Source of the DNA: CALOCY01 sp942491975 | Lineage (GTDB): Bacteria; Bacteroidota; Bacteroidia; Bacteroidales; Prolixibacteraceae | Assembly (NCBI GenBank): GCA_942491975.1 | Contig: CALOCY010000004.1 | Span: forward strand, 1,364,001 to 1,428,000 | Direction: 5' to 3' | DNA length: 64,000 bases | Shown: piece after piece, positions 9,417 to 18,033 of the stretch | How the letters are laid out: the number at the start of each line of letters is the position of its first letter | Numbering within the stretch: the stretch's first letter is position 1 | Translations under genes and position numbers: made by a program | The notes under the pieces: generated by a model | What the model was told of the DNA's origin: nothing | The model's database searches: none | What the model saw: only the letters and a program-made list of their open reading frames with translations

Positions 9417-10258
9417 TGCTGAAACTTATAATTCAATAGTTTATAATACAATTTGGCCACTAAAAATTCAGGCCCCCTGTTGTTTTCGATAGGGGCTAAT
9501 TCCGTTATATCAAATCCGACTACCTCTTTTTGATCAAATACCTTTTTTAGGTAACGAATAGTCGTATTCCAATCCAGCCCACCCGGTTCAGGTGTCCCTG
9601 TTGCCGGCATTATAGAAGGATCAAGTGCATCAAGGTCGAACGTGAGATACACCTTATCGCCCATCAGATCTATAGAACGTTGCATCCAATCAGTTTTGCC
9701 ATAAAGATCTTCAGCAAAGAAGCATTTATTGCGATTCAAATAGGGCAATTCACTACTATCCATGCTCCGCACCCCTACCTGAATAAGGTTGGTGTGCTTT
9801 GATGCATCGTGCAGTGCACAGGCATGGCTATAAGGTGATCCAAGGTATTCGGGACGTAAATCGGCATGTGCATCCAACTGAAGTACCGTAAGGTTGCTGT
9901 ATTTTTCGTAAAATGCTTTGATAATCCCAATACTGATGGAGTGTTCGCCCCCCAAAAATGTAGGGAATTTACCGCTTTCGAGCATCTTTTTAGCCACCTG
10001 ATACGTCACTTGAACCATCGCTTCGGGCGAACAATCTTCCCGTATTTCAGGCAATATATGAATGCCCTGCTTATATACCTCACTATCCGTCTCAATATCG
10101 TACAGCTCCATATTTTCGGCTGCTTCCAAAAACGCCGTAAAACCTTTATCGGCACCTTTCCCCCAGGTACTTGTGCCATCGTAAGGAACGGATTGCAACA
10201 ACACCGAAGCCGATTCGTAAGCTGCATATCCCTTTTCAATTCCTGCAAATGTCCGCAT
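9413..10258 (-). CDS. speB: Agmatinase (ureohydrolase family)
   Basis: Hydrolyses agmatine to putrescine and urea. The binuclear manganese site is complete: LGGEHSISIG (His), LQLDAHADLRP (Asp-x-His-x-Asp) and LTFDLDALDPSIMP (Asp-x-Asp), with GTPEPGG following. Length (281 aa) is normal for the family. The gene lies 3 bp downstream of the arginine decarboxylase, so the two steps arginine to agmatine to putrescine are co-encoded. The deoxyhypusine-synthase-like gene follows, which implies further conversion of putrescine. Formiminoglutamase or guanidinobutyrase activity cannot be ruled out from sequence alone, but the context favours agmatine. Confidence 0.92.
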   Translation of the reverse strand: MRTFAGIEKGYAAYESASVLLQSVPYDGTSTWGKGADKGFTAFLEAAENMELYDIETDSEVYKQGIHILPEIREDCSPEAMVQVTYQVAKKMLESGKFPTFLGGEHSISIGIIKAFYEKYSNLTVLQLDAHADLRPEYLGSPYSHACALHDASKHTNLIQVGVRSMDSSELPYLNRNKCFFAEDLYGKTDWMQRSIDLMGDKVYLTFDLDALDPSIMPATGTPEPGGLDWNTTIRYLKKVFDQKEVVGFDITELAPIENNRGPEFLVAKLYYKLLNYKFQQ

Positions 10259-10261
10259 AGC

Positions 10262-11668
10262 TTACTCGTTATAACCCAGGATATTCAACATATCGTCAAC
10301 GGTTTGTTCGTTGCGATAGACATAATCAATAAAGTTACCTGACTCGTCCCTGTCTACAATCACATGCTTGGGCGATGGTATCAGGCAATGTTTAATGCCT
10401 CCATAGCCACTAATAGAGTCCTGGTATGCCCCTGTATGAAAAAAGCCCAGATATAATGGTTCTTTCCCTTTCCCTGAGAATTTGGGCAGCATAATTTGTT
10501 GGTTAAAGTCTTCTGAGTTGTAATAATCGGAATGATCACAACTTATTCCGCCAATATTAATTTGGGTATATTCATTGTCCCATTTATTGATGGGCAACAA
10601 AATAAATTTCTCGTGGATCGACCATGCATCGGGAATGGTATTCATTAAACTATTATTAATAATGTACCACAATTCCGTATCATTCTGCTGTTTTTGCTCA
10701 ATCACTTCAAAAATAATTGCCCCGCTCTCACCAACAGTATATTTGCCAAACTCCGTAAATATATGGGGTTCTTCTACCCCATCATTCACACAGGCCGATT
10801 TGATATTGCTCACAATCTCCCTGATCATGTATTCATAATTGTACTCAAACCCCAAATGGTTCCTGACAGGAAAACCTCCACCCAAATTCAATGAATCCAG
10901 CGAAGGAGCCTGTTTTTTCAGTTCCACAAACAGCTTCAATGCTTTCTGAAACTCTCCCCAGTAATAAAGCGTATCTTTTATACCCGAATCCACAAAGAAG
11001 TGGAGCATCTTCAATTCTATATTCTGAGTTTCTTTGATTTCTTTGTTGAAAAACTCTTTCATTTCAACCGGGGGAATACCCAGCCGTGAAGTATAATAAG
11101 CCGATTGTGGCTCTTCATTTATCGCCATCCGCAATCCGATACTGATCTTGCGCCCCCCGGCGAACTTTTTTATACGAGCAAGTTCCTGTGTGCTATCCAG
11201 GATCACAATACAGTTTTTAAACCCGGCATCAATCAATCCCATTATTTTTTGGATATAGTCATCGTTCTTATACCCGTTGTGGACAATAATACGCTGCTTG
11301 TCAAGCTCCCCTTTTTTGTACAACTTCAATATCAGGTCAATATCAAAAGCCGATGATGTTTCGAGGTTTACATTGTGCCTGAGTGCTTCGCCAATTACAT
11401 GATGAAAATGGCAGCATTTGGTGCAATAGCAATAGTGGTATTTTCCGGAATAGTGATTAGCTTTAATGGCACGGTTGAAGAGGTTGCGTGCTTTCTTAAT
11501 CTGCTCACCAATACGGGGAAGGTAAATAAGGCGGAAAGGGGTCCCATACTTTTGAATCAAATATTTGATGGAAACTCCATGAAAAGAGAGGTAGCCACCG
11601 CGCAAATCAAAACCTTCCTGTGGAAAGTAAAACGTTTGCTCAATCAAGTCAAAATAGGTATTTTTCAT
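10262..11668 (-). CDS. speA: Arginine decarboxylase, fold-type III (short Bacteroidota form)
   Basis: A PLP-dependent decarboxylase with an alanine-racemase-type barrel. The Schiff-base lysine is in YCTKCCHFHH, the PLP-phosphate glycine motif is LNLGGGFPVRN, and the C-terminal active-site region includes FFHTGAYQD (the Cys-equivalent position differs from classic ODC). At 468 residues it is much shorter than E. coli SpeA (about 630) because the inserted helical and beta domains are missing; it corresponds to the compact Bacteroidota form. It leads the polyamine genes. The 211 bp upstream show no recognised promoter motif. Diaminopimelate or ornithine decarboxylase specificity is less likely given the adjacent agmatinase. 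Confidence 0.85.
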   Translation of the reverse strand: MKNTYFDLIEQTFYFPQEGFDLRGGYLSFHGVSIKYLIQKYGTPFRLIYLPRIGEQIKKARNLFNRAIKANHYSGKYHYCYCTKCCHFHHVIGEALRHNVNLETSSAFDIDLILKLYKKGELDKQRIIVHNGYKNDDYIQKIMGLIDAGFKNCIVILDSTQELARIKKFAGGRKISIGLRMAINEEPQSAYYTSRLGIPPVEMKEFFNKEIKETQNIELKMLHFFVDSGIKDTLYYWGEFQKALKLFVELKKQAPSLDSLNLGGGFPVRNHLGFEYNYEYMIREIVSNIKSACVNDGVEEPHIFTEFGKYTVGESGAIIFEVIEQKQQNDTELWYIINNSLMNTIPDAWSIHEKFILLPINKWDNEYTQINIGGISCDHSDYYNSEDFNQQIMLPKFSGKGKEPLYLGFFHTGAYQDSISGYGGIKHCLIPSPKHVIVDRDESGNFIDYVYRNEQTVDDMLNILGYNE

Positions 11669-11879
11669 TGTCTATACCATACAAAAGAATAGTTCTTATA
11701 AGTTACAAAAAGTGTGGATAAATATAGATATATTTTTCAAAGAAAAAACCGTTGTAAAAAATATGCGCTGAAATAATTGTATTGGACTGATAGCAATAAC
11801 GATAAAGCAAACTGATAATGATGTCATCTCTTTAAAAAGATAACATCCTTCACACCAACAAGTCGATGAATATTTTTAA

Positions 11880-13499
11880 TTAATTGCTGTCAACACCATC
11901 ATAAAAAGGATGTTTCCCAAGCAATTGCCTGTAAACGGGGAAATCTCCGTCATAATTTTCAGGAATCTTAAACTCCTCACAATAATAAACTTCCAGTGTC
12001 ATCTCTTTACCCCCTCTTCTGCTTATCTCAATATCTTCGAGCCTGGTGATTGTATTGAAAAATGGTTGAATTTCAATGATTGGCCTTTTTGATGAAAATC
12101 GTATCACTACGGCATCATATCCAATAAGTTCAGCAGGTTTTGAAAAGAAAGCAAAATTTCTGGGGTCATTGCTAAACACGACAACATCTTTTTCACCTTT
12201 TAAAGCCCAGTCAATCTTTCCTGTTTGCCACCAGCGGGTAGTTCCTACAAATAGTCGATCTTGAGTTAGCCAACCTTCTTTTTCGAATCGTTTTTTAATT
12301 TGCTCAAAATCATAGCCTTCCATAGTTGGATCGTATTTGCCTCCAAACTTTTGCACAATCTCTCGTGGGCCATTCTTTTGCCAAAAACCCGTATTCATTT
12401 GTAAAACAAAAAATGTGGGAATGAGAATAACTACCGCACTACTTATTATGAGCCATCTTTTTGTTCTTTTTGTTTTTTTGGGATCTTTCAGTTTAACCGA
12501 CAAGGTGTATCCCAAAGGGATAAATAGTACCAGATAGCCAGGTGCCTGCCAATGAAAATGGTATTGACTGTTGGACCACAATGTGATAATGGTGAAAAAA
12601 ACAATGGGTAAAACCGATAGGCTGAATATAAAGGCAGATTTAGGTTGGATTTTAAATTGTTTGAACGATTTAAATAGTTCTTTTACCAACGGATACCAAA
12701 TCCAGGGAGCCAGCCAAACCGCTTGTCCCAATATGTTCCGCAGAAACCATTCCGGATGTAATTTAAACCCTTCTGAAGAGGTTGCCCTGCTTCCCTGAAA
12801 AAGGAGTGACACCCAATTATTTTCTTGATTCCAGATTATTATGGGTAATAAAAATGCCATGGCTATAAGCGCAGAAATATATAAACCGGGATGCTTTAAC
12901 CAATGGCGGAACTCTTTTTTTAGCACAATAAACAGTGCTACTCCAACAATAAGAAAAGCAGAGTGGTATTTTGACAGCGTGGCCAACCCCACAGCAATGC
13001 CTAAAAGTATCCACCAAAAATAAACGTTACTATTCTTTTTTTTCCGGTTTTCAGCATTGGTAAAAAACAGGTTTATCAGGCAATACATACTTAGCATCCA
13101 AAAGAACATCAGCGGTGCATCGGGTTGATACCAGACAGCAACCGGAAAGGTAAATACGAATGATAGGTTTAGTGTAAATGCAGCCCAGAATGCAGCCCAT
13201 CTGTCATAAATTTTTTTGGCCGACAGATAAACTAAAAATGTAGTCCCGCAAAAAAAGAGTACAGCAGGCAATCTTAGTGTTAAGGTTGATAATCCAAAGT
13301 ATTTTACAAAAAAACCACTCGCCCAAAAAAACAGAGGAGGTTGGTCAAAATAGCTTAATTGAAGATCTACTGCACCTCTAAAATAATACGCTTCACCTAT
13401 TCCAAGACCTGTTGTATAAGCCACAATCAGTCTGATTATAAAAGTGGTTATTATGAGTAACAACAATAGATTGAAAGGTTTGCTCACAATTTTTTTCAT
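11880..13499 (-). CDS. ArnT/PMT-like membrane glycosyltransferase (GT39 family)
   Basis: A 539-residue inner-membrane protein with about eleven hydrophobic segments and a C-terminal soluble domain. The first periplasmic loop reads GIGEAYYFRGAVDLQLSYFDQPPLF, in parts matching the D-E-A-Y-Y and Y-F-D-x-P-P motifs of the family. The Asp of the first motif is replaced by Gly while the Glu is kept, which may affect metal or donor handling. Such enzymes take a sugar from a polyprenyl phosphate and add it to lipid A, protein or glycan. It is a single gene. The region upstream contains inverted ATCAAAC/GTTTGAT repeats that could be operators. Confidence 0.8.
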   Translation of the reverse strand: MKKIVSKPFNLLLLLIITTFIIRLIVAYTTGLGIGEAYYFRGAVDLQLSYFDQPPLFFWASGFFVKYFGLSTLTLRLPAVLFFCGTTFLVYLSAKKIYDRWAAFWAAFTLNLSFVFTFPVAVWYQPDAPLMFFWMLSMYCLINLFFTNAENRKKKNSNVYFWWILLGIAVGLATLSKYHSAFLIVGVALFIVLKKEFRHWLKHPGLYISALIAMAFLLPIIIWNQENNWVSLLFQGSRATSSEGFKLHPEWFLRNILGQAVWLAPWIWYPLVKELFKSFKQFKIQPKSAFIFSLSVLPIVFFTIITLWSNSQYHFHWQAPGYLVLFIPLGYTLSVKLKDPKKTKRTKRWLIISSAVVILIPTFFVLQMNTGFWQKNGPREIVQKFGGKYDPTMEGYDFEQIKKRFEKEGWLTQDRLFVGTTRWWQTGKIDWALKGEKDVVVFSNDPRNFAFFSKPAELIGYDAVVIRFSSKRPIIEIQPFFNTITRLEDIEISRRGGKEMTLEVYYCEEFKIPENYDGDFPVYRQLLGKHPFYDGVDSN

Positions 13500-13810
13500 T
13501 GTTTAATCTGCTTTTATACTAATCAAACGTGTGGTTTGATCAGCTGTTAATTTCAACTATAAATATACACGAAAAAGTGTTATATAATGTGAAATCAAAT
13601 TTCGACAGATTCTTTATTATTACCAAATTTGTTTAAAAAACCGCATTAGTTCGTTTGATAAATCCCAATCAAACAAAATCATGCAAATAGCAGGTATAAT
13701 TTTCATAGGTTTAATTTTTCACTTCATTCCCTGCTCTTTAACACACACCTGCTTTCTAACAAAAAGAGGCGTTTTCTGTATATTATAACATATTCTAAAA
13801 CAGCAGAAAT
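13500..13810. promoter_or_regulatory. Divergent intergenic region with ATCAAAC/GTTTGAT inverted repeats
   Basis: This 311-bp stretch separates the divergent glycosyltransferase and fbp genes. It contains two dyads built from the same 7-mer: ATCAAAC at 13522-13528 with GTTTGAT at 13534-13540, and GTTTGAT at 13653-13659 with ATCAAAC at 13668-13674. These could be sites of one regulator acting on both genes. A 35-codon frame from ATG 13681 is visible but has no supporting evidence. No TAnnTTTG box is clear. Confidence 0.4.
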
Positions 13811-14821
13811 ATGCAACAAGCAAAAGTTCAAACACTTAACCAGTTTATTATTGAGCGACAGGCAGATTATCCCGATGCCAAAGGGGAATTTTCACGGTTA
13901 CTGCACCATGTGGGTATTGCAGCTAAAATTGTAAACCGCGAGGTAAACAAAGCCGGATTGGTAGATATTCTGGGGAAAGCCGGTAACGAAAACGTGCAGG
14001 GCGAAGAACAGCAAAAACTGGATGTTTTTGCGGATAATCATTTTATTGACGCCCTGAAAGCCAGCGGTGAGGTGTGTGGCATTGCTACCGAAGAGAACCA
14101 GCAACACATCACCTTTAACGATGATTTATCGAAAGATGCCAAGTACATTTTTCTGATGGACCCGCTTGATGGCTCATCCAATATTGACGTGAACGTCTCT
14201 ATCGGCACACTTTTTTCCATCTACAAACGCATCTCTCCTGCAGGTACCCCGGCTACCATGGACGATTTTTTGCAGGCAGGCAATAAACAGTTGGCTGCCG
14301 GGTATGTCCTTTACGGATCATCAACTATGTTGGTCTACTCTACCGGTAACGGGGTCAATGGTTTTACGCTTGACCCCTCTATTGGCGAATTTTGTCTGTC
14401 ACATCACAACATCACAACACCTGTTGACGGAACATTATACTCCATCAACGAAGGCAATTACATCAAATTTCCGGATGGTGTTAAGCAGTACATCAAATAT
14501 TGCCAGATCAATGATCCGGCAACCCACCGCCCCTACTCTTCGCGCTATATTGGTTCTTTAGTGGCCGATTTTCACCGTAACATGTTAAAAGGCGGTGTAT
14601 TTATGTATCCCGAAACGATTTCGTATCCCAACGGAAAACTACGCTTGCTCTACGAATGTAACCCGGTAGCCTTTTTAGCTGAACACGCCAATGGAAAAGC
14701 CTCTGACGGCACACAGCGTATTCTCGACATCGAACCCAAAGAGTTACATCAACGTATTCCTTTCTACGTGGGATCGGCCAATATGGTGAGCAAAATTGAA
14801 GAGTTTATGGAGAAATATTAA
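13811..14821 (+). CDS. fbp: Fructose-1,6-bisphosphatase, class 1
   Basis: Converts fructose-1,6-bisphosphate to fructose-6-phosphate in gluconeogenesis. The class 1 signature is present: the metal-binding LMDPLDGSSNIDVNVSIGT, and the downstream YPNGKLRLLYECNP motif that carries substrate-binding residues. The N-terminal HHVGIAAKIVNREV is the usual allosteric-region helix. At 336 residues it has full length. Most Bacteroides species use a class 3 enzyme, so a class 1 enzyme is mildly informative about lineage. Monocistronic; no strong Shine-Dalgarno sequence precedes the ATG. Confidence 0.96.
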   Translation: MQQAKVQTLNQFIIERQADYPDAKGEFSRLLHHVGIAAKIVNREVNKAGLVDILGKAGNENVQGEEQQKLDVFADNHFIDALKASGEVCGIATEENQQHITFNDDLSKDAKYIFLMDPLDGSSNIDVNVSIGTLFSIYKRISPAGTPATMDDFLQAGNKQLAAGYVLYGSSTMLVYSTGNGVNGFTLDPSIGEFCLSHHNITTPVDGTLYSINEGNYIKFPDGVKQYIKYCQINDPATHRPYSSRYIGSLVADFHRNMLKGGVFMYPETISYPNGKLRLLYECNPVAFLAEHANGKASDGTQRILDIEPKELHQRIPFYVGSANMVSKIEEFMEKY

Positions 14822-14852
14822 AAAAACAGAAGTTAGCAGAAATCAACAGGAG

Positions 14853-16019
14853 CTATTGTAAACTTATGGAATATTCAAGCCACGCTGCAAATCGGGTGGT
14901 TGCAGATTGGTCAGTCAGGGGGATGCTGTTTTTTGCTTTTTTCAGCTCGTTAACGGTACCTATACGAAATAGTGATGGATTTTTAGGAGAGAGCTTTTTT
15001 TGTAACGCCAGGGCAATATTCCCCATGTTGTAACGTAGGTTAATCTCTACACACGGTTGTATTTTTAGCTGATTCCCATTCATATATATCATAGCATCAA
15101 CACCCAGTGCCCCCTCATATTTCCCAATCAACTGGTGCGCAAGTCCGGGCAGTAAAGCATTCACAAGCATTTCCTGATGGCATTCTACCTCTTCAATGAG
15201 TCTTGCATTATAAAAATGATCGGGCCGTGTAACAATATTCCCCTTGTATTGTCCTTTTTCATCAGTAATAAACCATGTTATTTCCTGAAAAACAACCTTA
15301 TAAGACAATACTTCAAACTGTAGGGCAAAATCCAGTTTTTTATCCAGCAACGGTTCAATCATCACATAGCCCTGATTCTTCAGCACACCATTAATCCATT
15401 GTTTCAATGAAGGGTGTATTTCAGCAAGTGTAATAGGCAATAATCCCCTGCCCGATGCACTCCACGGGGCTTTAACCATTGATTTTCCGTTTTGCCGGTG
15501 TACCTGCCCAACCTGATCTGCGGTATTGCAAATTGTTGGCAGGGGGTACTGTGGAAAAATTTCAGGATCAAGTACTTTATGGGCTTGACCTAAGATATCA
15601 TGTGCCAACCGCCTGCTGTACAAATTCTTATATTCCGGTTGCCAGTTGTAAACCGGTGATTTTTTAAATGCATTGCTACAGGAATCTTTTAGCCCGTGCA
15701 ACAGGTGATGTACCGCCGGACTCCATCCCCATGGTCTTAACCATCCTTTAGAGGATGAAACAAATATTTCATCGCCCATGGCATCTTCTATTGCAATCAA
15801 ATGAGGCACATCAACCCCAGACACCTTTAACTCATTCAGAAATGCCTGAGAGGGATAGCGGTGTACCAATACCACATCGTTGGGTGCTGCCAAATATAAC
15901 GGCAACAATGATAAATCAGTTTCAAATTGTTGCAATGTACGGTTGGGTTGCCACGAAACCGTACCATTGGCAACAGCCTGTTCACATGTAGGATTAAACC
16001 ACCAAACATCAGGTAACAT
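14853..16019 (-). CDS. ATP-grasp-like protein of unknown substrate
   Basis: A 388-residue protein with two features of the ATP-grasp fold: a nucleotide-binding lysine/Gly segment KAPWSASGRGL in the middle, and a metal-binding E-x-N-x-R motif (CVEINLRYNMG) near residue 330. The N-terminus MLPDVWWFNPTCE is characteristic of a conserved Bacteroidota family I recognise but cannot name. Such enzymes usually couple ATP to ligation of a carboxylate with an amine. It converges with fbp (31 bp apart) and diverges from the metal-efflux locus, so context gives no clear pathway. Confidence 0.6.
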   Translation of the reverse strand: MLPDVWWFNPTCEQAVANGTVSWQPNRTLQQFETDLSLLPLYLAAPNDVVLVHRYPSQAFLNELKVSGVDVPHLIAIEDAMGDEIFVSSSKGWLRPWGWSPAVHHLLHGLKDSCSNAFKKSPVYNWQPEYKNLYSRRLAHDILGQAHKVLDPEIFPQYPLPTICNTADQVGQVHRQNGKSMVKAPWSASGRGLLPITLAEIHPSLKQWINGVLKNQGYVMIEPLLDKKLDFALQFEVLSYKVVFQEITWFITDEKGQYKGNIVTRPDHFYNARLIEEVECHQEMLVNALLPGLAHQLIGKYEGALGVDAMIYMNGNQLKIQPCVEINLRYNMGNIALALQKKLSPKNPSLFRIGTVNELKKAKNSIPLTDQSATTRFAAWLEYSISLQ

Positions 16020-16092
16020 AAGGCAAAGTTAGAAAATATCACACTCCCCCTTCTATTCGACTCCTTCGTTTCTCATATTCTTTTCATTTTTA

Positions 16093-16100
16093 TATATTTG
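16093..16100 (+). promoter_or_regulatory. Bacteroidota -7 promoter box TATATTTG
   Basis: The octamer matches the TAnnTTTG -7 consensus exactly and ends 6 bp before the ATG at 16107. Transcription from it would start at about the start codon, giving a leaderless or near-leaderless message. The -33 element is weak. Confidence 0.5.
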
Positions 16101-16106
16101 CACGGG

Positions 16107-16517
16107 ATGAATTGGTTCAAAAAGATAGCATTTGCATTACAACTGGTCGCTGTTTTATGTATGGTGGGACATTATATGATTCCACATCATCATCATGCAA
16201 CAAGAGATGCTTGTACACAGGAGGCTACTCATCACTGCTGTGATCACTCATCCGATTCAGATGCACAAACTACAGTATCCCATGTAAATGATTGCTCCGG
16301 TTCGCATCAACATCATCTTTTACATTGTCATGCCAGCCATTCCCTGGAACCTAAAAAACAAATTACAAAGCTATTTGTTGCAGTACTTACAACCTTTTTT
16401 GTTGAACTTCCGAAAGAACAGATAAAACAATACAACACATTTTGGGACGATCAGGATATTGTCCCACCGGAAATTAACACCTCTTATCTACGTGGACCAC
16501 CCGCCTTTCTTACATAA
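16107..16517 (+). CDS. Histidine/cysteine-rich exported protein of a metal-efflux locus
   Basis: A 136-residue protein with an N-terminal hydrophobic segment (KKIAFALQLVAVLCMVG) that may be a signal anchor, followed by HHHH, HHCCDH, HQHHLLHCH clusters. It ends in LRGPP. Such proteins precede cation-efflux operons in Bacteroidota and probably bind or buffer metal in the periplasm. The adaptor gene of the RND pump follows after about 200 bp. I chose ATG 16107; a TTG at 16098 is in frame but overlaps the -7 box. Function as metallochaperone is inference. Confidence 0.65.
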   Translation: MNWFKKIAFALQLVAVLCMVGHYMIPHHHHATRDACTQEATHHCCDHSSDSDAQTTVSHVNDCSGSHQHHLLHCHASHSLEPKKQITKLFVAVLTTFFVELPKEQIKQYNTFWDDQDIVPPEINTSYLRGPPAFLT

Positions 16518-16555
16518 GAATACTGAACTCAGCTTAAACCTGAATTAGAATTCGA

Positions 16556-16667
16556 TAAACTTTTCCAAAGTTGAAGTTTGTAAAATATCAGCAGACTGGT
16601 TATCGGACATATAATTAAATGAAATAAACTTTGAAAAAGCTTTAATTTTCAAGCCATTACAAAAAAG
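16556..16667. repeat. Dispersed intergenic inverted-repeat element, copy A
   Basis: This 112-bp element lies between the His-rich protein and adaptor genes. It begins with TAAACTTTTCCAAAG and contains the near-inverse AACTTTGAAAAAGC at 16627-16640, followed by TTTAATTTTCAAGCC and ATTACAAAAAAG. It aligns end to end with copy B at 25339-25451, including near-identical termini, and its core recurs as a 17-bp palindrome at 26954-26990. The form resembles a MITE or REP-like sequence. Confidence 0.6.
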
Positions 16668-16716
16668 CGGCAGCTTGTTACTATTCAAAAAAAATTGATT
16701 AATCATAAAATAATAA

Positions 16717-18021
16717 ATGATGAACGTAAAAATTTTATTATTATTCACGTATATCCTTTTTATTGCCGGGTGCCATAGCCATCGGAATGAAAAGAACAAT
16801 GTTGATGCAACACCTGCACAACATGAAAATGATGACCATGAACACGAAGGACATGATCATGGAGATGAAAATGATGACCATGAACACGAAGGACATGATC
16901 TTATTGTAGGAGATAACCATGAAGGACATGATAACGAAGAGAACCATGAGGGACATGATCACACAACAGAAAGTAGTGGACACGAAGGACACAACCATGA
17001 TATTATCGAAAGTAATAATCAGTTACATGACGAAGACCACGGTCTGGTTAAGTTAAAACTTCAACCATTTGCGAAAATAATTAAAACTTCCGGAGAGTTA
17101 CTTCCGGCAAAAGGCGATGAAGTGGTGATCAGTGCCAAACATAGTGGCATCATACAGCTAAATGGCAAACAGTTGTTTGATGGTAAATCGATAAGAAAAG
17201 GAGAGAGGCTGTTGACTGTTTCGGGAAAAGAGATGTCGGACAACAGTCTGAAAGTAAAATACTTGTCGGCAAAAGCTGAATTTGAGCAGGCAAAAGCCAA
17301 CTACGAACGTGCACTTAAGCTCAAAACCGACACTATCATTTCCGAAACGGAATTTCTCAACACTGAGCTGGCCTATAAAACAAGTAAATCAAAATATGAT
17401 GCCATACAGCACAACTATGAAAAAGGTGGGCAACATGTACTCTCCACCGCTTCAGGTTACCTGAAAAAGCTCTTGGTTACTGATGGACAATATATCGAAG
17501 CAGGAGAGCCCCTTGTCATAGTATCAAGAAATCAACGACTAGTACTCAAAGCGGAACTAAGCCAAAAGCATATTGCCGAAGTTTCAGGCATTCATTGTGC
17601 CAATTTCAAGCCTTCATATACAACAAAGGTTTATGACACACATGATCTGAACGGGAAAGTAATATCATACGGAAAAACAACTTCCGATAATTCATTTTAC
17701 ACACCCCTGTTTATCGAAATCGACAATGTTACAGGACTTGTTCCGGGCAGTTATGTCGAGGTTTACCTGCGCCTGCATGAAGATAACGAAGCTATTGCCG
17801 TTCCCAAAACAGCTATACTGGAAGAACAGGGTTCATTCTTTGTTTTTGTAAAAGAGAACGATGACTATGTGAAACACTATATCCAAATCGGTGGAAATAA
17901 CGGGAAACAGGTTGAAGTCACTTCAGGGTTAAAGCCGGGCGAAATTGTTGCCACCAAAGAGGTATACCGTATTAAACTGGCAAAAGCCGGAACAGCAATT
18001 CCACATGGTCATAGCCATTAA
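16717..18021 (+). CDS. RND efflux periplasmic adaptor (CzcB/CusB-like) with His-rich N-terminus
   Basis: Membrane-fusion subunit linking the inner-membrane pump to the outer-membrane channel. The N-terminus is a lipoprotein signal (lipobox FIAGC, Cys19). Residues 20-100 are almost only His, Asp, Glu, Gly in repeats of the type HEHEGHD, a likely metal sponge. Then come the barrel-sandwich (HSGIIQLNGKQLFDGKSIRKG), a helical hairpin (residues about 170-230), the second barrel-sandwich half and a beta-barrel. The His-rich segment includes a 36-bp exact direct repeat (16823-16858 and 16865-16900), a sign of slippage expansion. First gene of a three-gene pump operon; the pump gene follows after 12 bp. 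Confidence 0.92.
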   Translation: MMNVKILLLFTYILFIAGCHSHRNEKNNVDATPAQHENDDHEHEGHDHGDENDDHEHEGHDLIVGDNHEGHDNEENHEGHDHTTESSGHEGHNHDIIESNNQLHDEDHGLVKLKLQPFAKIIKTSGELLPAKGDEVVISAKHSGIIQLNGKQLFDGKSIRKGERLLTVSGKEMSDNSLKVKYLSAKAEFEQAKANYERALKLKTDTIISETEFLNTELAYKTSKSKYDAIQHNYEKGGQHVLSTASGYLKKLLVTDGQYIEAGEPLVIVSRNQRLVLKAELSQKHIAEVSGIHCANFKPSYTTKVYDTHDLNGKVISYGKTTSDNSFYTPLFIEIDNVTGLVPGSYVEVYLRLHEDNEAIAVPKTAILEEQGSFFVFVKENDDYVKHYIQIGGNNGKQVEVTSGLKPGEIVATKEVYRIKLAKAGTAIPHGHSH

Positions 18022-18033
18022 AAAAGAACAATC

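Noticed and set aside
13681..13788. 35-codon frame upstream of fbp (MQIAGIIFIGLIF...)
   Set aside because: Short, hydrophobic by AT-bias, and no translation signal; retained only as a remark in the intergenic entry.
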